Assembly: GCA_020832725.1 (NCBI GenBank)
Contig: JAFIEC010000075.1
Coordinates: 1 to 5,557, forward strand
Length of the DNA: 5,557 nucleotides
Direction: 5' to 3'
Origin: Paracoccaceae bacterium
Lineage (GTDB): Bacteria; Pseudomonadota; Alphaproteobacteria; Rhodobacterales; Rhodobacteraceae
Position 1 is the first letter of the stretch, and each line of letters opens with the position of its first letter. The notes beneath the pieces are model-generated. The model had not been told where the DNA came from, made no database searches, and saw only the letters and a list, made by a program, of their open reading frames with translations. This document shows positions 1 through 5,557 of this stretch, in pieces. Made by a program: the position numbers and the translations under genes.

Positions 1-161
1 GGCGGCCGGGCCCGACGCGCCCATGTCCAGCCGCTCATGGCCCCACAGGCTGGGCTCCTCGGTCGCCTCCAGCGGCTGCCACGTGGAGGGTCGATGACCC
101 GCCCGCCCCAGCCGAATTCCACGAAGAACCCCGAGGGGCCGTGGGCAGGTGCTGGCGGCGG
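1..161 (-). pseudogene. 3' remnant of a VOC-family extradiol (catechol-type) dioxygenase, frameshifted and 5'-truncated
   Basis: Read on the minus strand, one frame gives GPSGFFVEFGWGGRVIDP (about 142-88). The next frame continues STWQPLEATEEPSLWGHERLDMG from 87 toward the left edge. Joined, these match the C-terminal end of type I extradiol dioxygenases (2,3-dihydroxybiphenyl 1,2-dioxygenase relatives). In that family the Glu of the PSGF..E.GWGG motif (here 117-119) is an iron ligand, and a WGH motif lies near the C-terminus. The frames join if one base is missing at the GGG of 88-90. The first frame is closed by a stop at 162-164, just after the neighbouring FAH gene ends, so roughly the first 80% of a usual 300-residue enzyme is absent. 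No stop is seen before the left edge. Family recognition is from motifs only. The fragment cannot be active as it stands, and a true pseudogene versus an assembly artefact cannot be separated here. Confidence 0.62.
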
Positions 162-180
162 TCATCCATCCGCCAAGCGC

Positions 181-1029
181 TCAGCCCTCGTCGGCCACCG
201 GGTTCGACAACGTGCCGATGCCGTCGATCTCCACTTCGACCACGTCGCCGGATTTCATCCATAGGGGCGGGGTGCGGAAGGCCCCCACGCCGCCGGTCGT
301 GCCGGTGATGATCACGTCGCCCGGCTCCAGCGGGGTGAAGGTGGAGCAATAGGCGATCAGCGCAGGCACGTCGAAGACCAGATCCGAGATCGGAGCTTCC
401 TGCACCACCGCGCCGTTCAGCCGCGTAATCAGGTTCAGGGCGGCAGGATCGGGAATGTCGTCCGTCGTCGTCATCCACGGCCCGAAGGCCCCGGTGGCGG
501 GAAAGTTCTTGCCGGCGGTGAATTGCGAGGAATGGCGCTGCCAGTCGCGGATCGAGCCGTCGTTGTAGCAGGCATAGCCCGCCACCGCCGCCAGCGCCTC
601 GGATTGCGGGATGCGGCGCCCGCCATGGCCCACGATCACCGCAAGCTCGCCCTCGAAATCAAAGCGCTCCGACTCGGCGGGGCGCAGCATCGGCTGGCCG
701 TGGCCTACCTGCGAGCTGGGAAACCGCACGAAGAGCATGGGCTTCTCGGGTGTCTCCCGTCCTGTCTCGGCGATGTGGGAGGCATAGTTGATGCCCACGC
801 ACAGGATGCGCGCGGGGTTGGGGATCACGGGCAGGAATCGCACGTCCGACAGCGCCACCAGCGGGGCCTCTGCTGCCCGGGCGGCCGCTTCGGCAAGGCC
901 GCCGGCACCGATGCAGGCGCGCAAATCCGCCCATGGCCGCCCCGGAAGCGCGCCCAGATCGCGCAGCGCCTCGCCCTCGACCAGCCCGAAGCTGGCCCCC
1001 CTTGCCGTCTCGAAACTCGCAAGCCGCAT
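181..1029 (-). CDS. Fumarylacetoacetate hydrolase (FAH) family protein, intact
   Basis: The 282-residue product has the usual length for short FAH-family proteins. A small N-terminal region precedes the catalytic fold: GINYASH (79-85), the acidic metal-binding pair in FEGELAVIVG (E126 and E128), the third acidic ligand in YNDGSIRDWQ (D157), the GKNFPATGAFGPW stretch (173-185), and the C-terminal PGDVIITGTTGGVG and GDVVEVEIDGIG motifs. Family members use Mg2+ or Mn2+ to cleave C-C bonds in, hydrate or decarboxylate 2-oxo/dioxo acids formed after aromatic ring opening. Beside an MhpA-type hydroxylase and an extradiol dioxygenase remnant, a role as a 2-hydroxypentadienoate-type hydratase or ring-fission-product hydrolase is plausible, but the exact substrate cannot be read from sequence. 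The frame stays open upstream to 1179, but similarity begins at MRLASFE. Of two adjacent ATGs (1032 and 1029) I chose 1029 because its ribosome-binding-site spacing is better. It is transcribed divergently from the hydroxylase gene. Confidence 0.93.
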   Translation of the reverse strand: MRLASFETARGASFGLVEGEALRDLGALPGRPWADLRACIGAGGLAEAAARAAEAPLVALSDVRFLPVIPNPARILCVGINYASHIAETGRETPEKPMLFVRFPSSQVGHGQPMLRPAESERFDFEGELAVIVGHGGRRIPQSEALAAVAGYACYNDGSIRDWQRHSSQFTAGKNFPATGAFGPWMTTTDDIPDPAALNLITRLNGAVVQEAPISDLVFDVPALIAYCSTFTPLEPGDVIITGTTGGVGAFRTPPLWMKSGDVVEVEIDGIGTLSNPVADEG

Positions 1030-1034
1030 CATGA

Positions 1035-1041
1035 CCCTCCC
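1035..1041 (-). promoter_or_regulatory. Ribosome binding site of the FAH gene (decides the start)
   Basis: On the minus strand a GGGAGGG block lies 2 nt before the first ATG (1032) and 5 nt before the second (1029). Five nucleotides is the more normal spacing, so the second ATG is the better start. No comparable purine-rich block precedes the far upstream start at 1179. Confidence 0.6.
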
Positions 1042-1097
1042 CTGTTGCTCACCTCGATAGGCTGCAGCCGCAGGGGACAGAAGGCAAGGGGCCCGGA

Positions 1098-1114
1098 TGT
1101 CCGCCTGCCGGACA
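1098..1114. promoter_or_regulatory. Candidate regulator operator, 17-bp near-palindrome in the divergent FAH/hydroxylase region
   Basis: TGTCCGCCTGCCGGACA is symmetric about position 1106, with 7 of 8 arm positions complementary and a perfect 6-bp outer arm (TGTCCG/CGGACA). It lies in the 182-bp gap between the divergent FAH (start 1029) and hydroxylase (start 1212) genes. IclR-family activators such as MhpR typically bind short palindromes of about this length upstream of the catabolic promoter, so the regulator encoded at 2797-3627 is the natural candidate. No convincing -35/-10 pair is visible for either divergent gene. The rest of the gap shows only a GGCTGCAGCC palindrome (1060-1069) and three scattered GCGCAG words. 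Confidence 0.4.
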
Positions 1115-1211
1115 GCGCGCAGACCGGGGCTGACCGCGCAGCGACCCGTGCGCAGGCTTGGAAGATGAAGGGCATGCACAACTCAACACTCACGGTTCCG
1201 GGGGCGGGGAC

Positions 1212-2752
1212 ATGACCATCCCGCCCCCCCATCCCGCCCCCGACGCGCCCGCGACCGTGCCCGTGGCGATTATAGGCGCGGGCCCCCCGGGGGTGTCGGT
1301 GGCGGCCCTGCTGGCCCGGGACGGGTTGGATGTCACGGTGATCGAGCGCAACCCCGCACCCGTGGAGATCCCCCGCGCCATCGTCATCGACGACGAGGGT
1401 CTGCGGATGCTGCAGTCGCTGGGTCTGTCGGAGCCGGCACGCGCCTTCACCCGCACCGCTGACGGTGCGTGCTATTACGACGAGGCCCGGCGCCTGTTCG
1501 CCGAGACCGGGCGCGGGGCGGAGGATTTCGGCTTTCCCAAGCGCAACTATCTGCACCAACCCGACCTTGAGGCCCTGCTGCTGGCGCATCTGCGGACGCA
1601 TCCGCGCGTGACCCTGCGTTTCGCAACCGAGGCGGTGCTTGTGGAACCAGGAGGGAAGGGGGACTGCGCCCTGCTGCGCCTGAGCGGTGGCGGTTCGGGG
1701 GGCGAGGATCTGCTGCGCGCCCGCTGGGTGCTGGCCTGCGATGGTGGCCGCAGCCCCATGCGCGCGGCCCTTGGCATCGCGATGGAGGGGCAGACCTACG
1801 GGCAGGACTGGATCGTGCTCGATCTTGCCCGCGACCCCGATCAGGAGCCGGTCTCGCGCTTCTACTGCGACGCGGGCCGCCCGCAGGTGAGCATCCCGGC
1901 ACCCCGGGGGGGCGGCGTTACGAGTTCATGGTCCTGCCCGGCGAGGAGGGTGCCGAGCTGCTGAGCGATGCGGGGCTGGCGCGCCTGCTGGCGCCGTTTC
2001 GCCCCTTTCGCCCGCAGGAGGTGCTGCGCCGCGCCGTCTATACCTTTCATGCGCGGATCGCCTGCGAATGGCGGCGGGAGCGCGTGTTCCTGATGGGGGA
2101 TGCGGCGCATCTGACGCCGCCCTTTGCCGGGCAGGGCATGAACGCGGGGCTGCGCGATGCGCATAACCTTGCCTGGAAGATCGCGTTGGTAGAACAGGGA
2201 CATGCCGCGCCCGGCATCCTCGATACCTATGCCGAGGAACGCCGCGAGCCGGCCCGGGCGATGATCCGGCTCGCCGTGGCGATGGGCCGGATCGTGATGC
2301 CCGCCAGCCCTGGGGAGGCTGCCTTCCGCGCCGCCCTTGTCGCAGCACTTGAGCCCTTTCCCGGGGTGCGTGACTGGCTGGTAGCGATGCGCTTCAAGCC
2401 GCCGCCCGCCTATGCCTCGGGGTTGTTTCTCGACCGCGATTCCCAGCCCTTCGAGGCCTCCCTCGTGGGGCGTATGGCACCGCAACCGGACCTGGAGGGT
2501 CCGGCGGGAACGGGGCCGCTCGATGCGGCCCTGGGGCCGGGCTTTGCGCTTGTCGCCCAGGATGGGCCGGGGCGCAGGCAATCTGCGGGCCCGGGCCTGG
2601 CGGACCCATCGCGACCAGTATTTTTGCTGCGTCCCGAGCGCTATGTCGCAGCCGCCTTCGATCCGGGGGCGCTGGAGGACGGGGGCGCGCGCCTGGCGGG
2701 ACTTCTGGGCATGGCGGCGCGCCTGTCCGCCCCGGTTCCGCCCGGGGCGTGA
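1212..2752 (+). pseudogene. mhpA: MhpA-like FAD-dependent aromatic hydroxylase (3-(3-hydroxyphenyl)propionate hydroxylase family), split by a -1 frameshift
   Basis: The gene is readable as two overlapping frames: an N-terminal part from ATG 1212 (stop 1962-1964) and a C-terminal part running through ATG 1928 to the TGA at 2750-2752. Joined at the G run near 1906-1912 they give about 513 residues. This is a little shorter than E. coli MhpA. Class A flavin hydroxylase motifs are present in order: the FAD-binding GAGPPG fold (about 22-27), PRAIVIDDE (54-62), the DG motif in ACDGGRSPMR (about 175-184), RRYEFMVLPGE just after the junction, the GD motif in FLMGDAAHLTPPFAGQGMNAGLRDAHNLAWK (about 293 on), and a C-terminal thioredoxin-like region with RPERYVAA. 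The family uses NAD(P)H and O2 to ortho-hydroxylate a phenol in the cytoplasm, for example before extradiol cleavage. The frame is also open from a TTG at 1158, but ATG 1212 with GGGGCGGGGAC just upstream starts closer to the FAD fold. The exact substrate is inferred from family and neighbours. Confidence 0.85.
1905..1913 (+). other. Frameshift point in the hydroxylase gene: G7 run forming a possible -1 slippery heptamer
   Basis: The upstream frame reads CGG GGG GGC and goes on to an early stop at 1962. The downstream frame needs CGG CGT TAC GAG TTC beginning at 1913 to give RRYEFM, the expected continuation. Re-reading one base, or adding one G to the seven at 1906-1912, restores a single 513-residue protein. 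The phase of G GGG GGC (1907-1913) has the X XXY YYZ layout of a -1 slippery site, but I see no obvious strong pseudoknot or stem just downstream. A one-base indel, in the organism or in the read, is the simplest explanation. Confidence 0.85.
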
Positions 2753-2796
2753 CGGGCGACAGGTTGCAGCGCGCGCGTCAGAGGGGGAGGGTGGTT

Positions 2797-3627
2797 TCAG
2801 CGGCGCGGGTCCGCGGCCTCGCTGCCAGCCGCCGCCGTGTCCTTTTCTGCTGTTTCCTGCTCCATCAGGGCGGCGATCCGGGCGGCGGCCTGCTGCAGCG
2901 GCGGCACGAAACGGGCCCGCGCCTCGGCCACGGGCAGAGCCGAGGTGATCCAGATGATGGAGACGCACCCCGCCACCCCGTCCTCGGTCAGGATGGGCGC
3001 GGCAAAGCTGGAGGTGTGGGGCATGAACGCCTCTCCCAGCCGCATGCCCACGCCTTCCGCCCGGCAGCGCGCCAGCAACGGGCCCAGCACGCCCGGCTCT
3101 GCATAGGGGCTATCCTCCGGCGCGGCGCGCGCGGTCAGCAACGCCAGCGCCGCCTCGCGTGCCGGGGCCGGGGTAAAGGCCAGCCACGCCCGCCCCGAGG
3201 CAGAGCGCAAAAGCGGCAGGCTTGCGCCGATCATGTTGCGATCCACCGACAGCGGGCTGCGCGGATGGGTCGTCTCGCGCACGACCATATGACCGTCTGC
3301 AAAGCTGCACAGGTCCACCGGCCAGACAAGGGCGCGTCCCACATCGGCCAGAACCGGGCCTGCCAATGCTGCCATCCGGGTGCCGTCATCATAGCCCGCG
3401 CCCAGCGCGCGCGCCCGCAGCGTCACCCGAAACCGGCTGTCCGAGGCGCTGCGCGCGACATAGCCCAGACCCTCCAGCGTCTCCAGCAGACGGTAGACCG
3501 TGGGGCGCGGCAGGCCCAGCCGCGCGGCGATGGTTCCCGCCGGAATGCCGCCCGAGCGGTTGACCTCTTCCAGTATGGCCAGACCCCGGCCAAGGGCGCG
3601 CACGCTGTCCGGTCGGTCCCCGTCCAT
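2797..3627 (-). CDS. mhpR: IclR-family transcriptional regulator, MhpR-like
   Basis: The 276-residue product has the usual IclR layout. An N-terminal winged helix-turn-helix (about 8-75) opens with SVRALGRGLAILEEVNR and has the recognition segment LGLPRPTVYRLLETLEGLGYV (37-57). The effector-binding domain (about 85-255) carries VWPVDLCSFADGHMVVRETTHPRSPLSVDRNMIG (101 on) and LLRSASGRAWLAF. The RPTVYRLLETLE and VVRETTHP..PLS wording is what I associate with the MhpR/HcaR branch, whose members bind phenylpropionate-type effectors and activate mhp genes. The tail (about 258-276) is low-complexity. The gene converges on the hydroxylase with a 44-bp gap (2753-2796) in which I see no clear terminator hairpin. 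The frame is open upstream to 4074, but that stretch crosses repeats and the copper promoter and has no similarity to the family. The start at 3627 has only a weak GGATGGGG as a possible ribosome binding site. Assignment to mhpR is by motif and context. Confidence 0.9.
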   Translation of the reverse strand: MDGDRPDSVRALGRGLAILEEVNRSGGIPAGTIAARLGLPRPTVYRLLETLEGLGYVARSASDSRFRVTLRARALGAGYDDGTRMAALAGPVLADVGRALVWPVDLCSFADGHMVVRETTHPRSPLSVDRNMIGASLPLLRSASGRAWLAFTPAPAREAALALLTARAAPEDSPYAEPGVLGPLLARCRAEGVGMRLGEAFMPHTSSFAAPILTEDGVAGCVSIIWITSALPVAEARARFVPPLQQAAARIAALMEQETAEKDTAAAGSEAADPRR

Positions 3628-3690
3628 ATAGGCCCCATCCGCAAACCGGGGCCCTGCCCCGCATGCCGCCCTGTCTTTCCGCCCCGCCCC

Positions 3691-3769
3691 GCCGCGGCAC
3701 GGCCCCCGTGGCGCGGCATGTCGGGGGGTGTGGTGCGCACCAGGGGCGGAAACGGGCGCGTCCCGTGCC
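3691..3769. repeat. Intergenic repeat copy 1: hairpin plus conserved tail
   Basis: This copy matches 3819-3897 at a constant offset of 128 bp, with 67 of 79 positions identical and no gaps. It opens with a hairpin: 3691-3702 pairs with 3706-3717 around a CCC loop, with one mismatch (3697/3711). A tail follows with GTGTGGTGCG, then GCGGAAACGGGCGCGTCC. There is no coding function: it lies between the IclR start and the copA promoter. I do not recognise the family. The shape resembles REP-like intergenic palindromic elements. Confidence 0.75.
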
Positions 3770-3806
3770 CACCCGGGGCCCCGCCCCCGCACGCCCCCCG
3801 TGCTTG

Positions 3807-3818
3807 CCCCCCCCCCCC
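3807..3818. repeat. Run of twelve C between the two repeat copies
   Basis: Twelve consecutive cytosines sit directly before repeat copy 2, in a C-rich segment that joins the copies (about 3770-3818). It is not inside any supported gene. Runs of this length are prone to replication slippage and to base-count errors in sequencing, so the true length is uncertain. Confidence 0.85.
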
Positions 3819-3897
3819 GCCCCGCCACGGCCGCGGTGGGGGGGCATGACGGGGTGTGTGGTGCGAAGCAGGCGCGGAAACGGGCGCGTCCGGTGCC
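3819..3897. repeat. Intergenic repeat copy 2: hairpin plus conserved tail
   Basis: This is the second copy of the unit at 3691-3769. Its hairpin pairs 3819-3828 with 3836-3845 around a 7-nt loop, with one mismatch (3824/3840). Relative to copy 1, the pair 3694 G-3714 C has become 3822 C-3842 G, a compensating double change. Other differences gain or lose single pairs. The tail GCGGAAACGGGCGCGTCC is identical in both copies (3746-3763 and 3874-3891). The copy ends about 9 bp before the -35 box of the copper promoter. Confidence 0.75.
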
Positions 3898-3905
3898 TCG
3901 CGGGG

Positions 3906-3936
3906 TTGACCTTCCTGTAACTGGAACCCCTATGTG
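3906..3936 (+). promoter_or_regulatory. CueR/MerR-type metal-responsive promoter of copA
   Basis: The -35 box TTGACC (3906-3911) and the -10-like TATGTG (3931-3936) are separated by 19 bp. This over-long spacer is the hallmark of promoters activated by MerR-family regulators. Between them sits TTCC-N7-GGAA (3912-3926), the same half-site core and spacing as the E. coli CueR site before copA. The outer arms are less symmetric (ACC on the left, CCC on the right). The expected mechanism is that Cu(I)-loaded CueR twists the promoter so that RNA polymerase can open it. No CueR gene lies in the window. The -10 match is only TAT at the conserved positions. Confidence 0.72.
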
Positions 3937-3969
3937 ACAGATGCACCCGCAGCGGTGTGCCGCATCAGC

Positions 3970-3974
3970 AGGAG
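3970..3974 (+). promoter_or_regulatory. Ribosome binding site of copA
   Basis: AGGAG lies 5 nt upstream of the ATG at 3980, which favours this start over the in-frame ATG three codons later (3989). Confidence 0.65.
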
Positions 3975-3979
3975 CCGGA

Positions 3980-5557
<1,578 letters not shown>

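Noticed and set aside
35..478. Long minus-strand reading frame across the FAH 3' end and the dioxygenase remnant.
   Set aside because: It overlaps the clear FAH gene in another frame and its composition (D, R, H, G) is typical of a GC-rich shadow. The meaningful peptides at 1-161 lie in the other two frames.
1158..1211. Upstream start (TTG at 1158) for the hydroxylase.
   Set aside because: It adds 18 residues with no family similarity, and no good ribosome binding site precedes it. ATG 1212 is nearer to the FAD-binding motif.
2753..2796. Terminator between the convergent hydroxylase and regulator genes.
   Set aside because: I find no convincing stem followed by a T run on either strand. It is only GC-rich sequence with a GCGCGCGC word.
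2749..3849. A 366-residue plus-strand open frame opposite the regulator.
   Set aside because: It is antisense to a well-supported IclR gene, has low-complexity R/A/P/G composition and no recognisable domain, as expected from high-GC antisense frames.
3691..3897. CRISPR array.
   Set aside because: There are only two copies, of about 79 bp, with 12 differences and a C-rich linker. Unit length and spacing are wrong and no cas gene is present.

Overview
The window is very GC-rich, and every gene has strongly G/C-biased third codon positions. The gene content fits a high-GC proteobacterium, most likely an alphaproteobacterium of the Rhodobacteraceae/Paracoccaceae type. That assignment is an inference from composition and gene content. 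Two unrelated modules meet here: a damaged aromatic-acid degradation cluster (about 1-3627) and the start of a copper-efflux gene (about 3900 to the right edge).

Aromatic module, left to right. Positions 1-161 (minus strand) hold the C-terminal end of a VOC-family extradiol ring-cleavage dioxygenase. It has no N-terminal part and is broken by a frameshift. An intact fumarylacetoacetate hydrolase (FAH) family gene follows (181-1029, minus). A 182-bp divergent region carries a 17-bp near-palindrome that could be a regulator site. Next comes an MhpA-type FAD aromatic hydroxylase gene (1212-2752, plus), split into two frames at a run of seven G. An MhpR-like IclR regulator (2797-3627, minus) converges on it. 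In related clusters the hydroxylase adds a ring hydroxyl to a phenylpropionate-like substrate, the dioxygenase opens the ring, an FAH-family hydratase/hydrolase processes the product, and the IclR protein switches the operon on. Here two of the three enzymatic steps are disrupted as read.

Between the regulator and the copper gene lie about 350 bp without a gene. They hold two imperfect copies of a repeat set exactly 128 bp apart, each made of a hairpin and a conserved tail, with a C12 run between them. I do not recognise this repeat family.

Copper module. A promoter with the 19-bp spacer and TTCC-N7-GGAA dyad typical of MerR/CueR-type metal activators precedes a copA-type P1B ATPase. The gene has two CxxC metal-binding domains, the TGEP loop and the CPC motif. 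It runs off the right edge exactly at the DKTG phosphorylation site. A copper-loaded CueR-like protein, not encoded here, would be expected to activate it.
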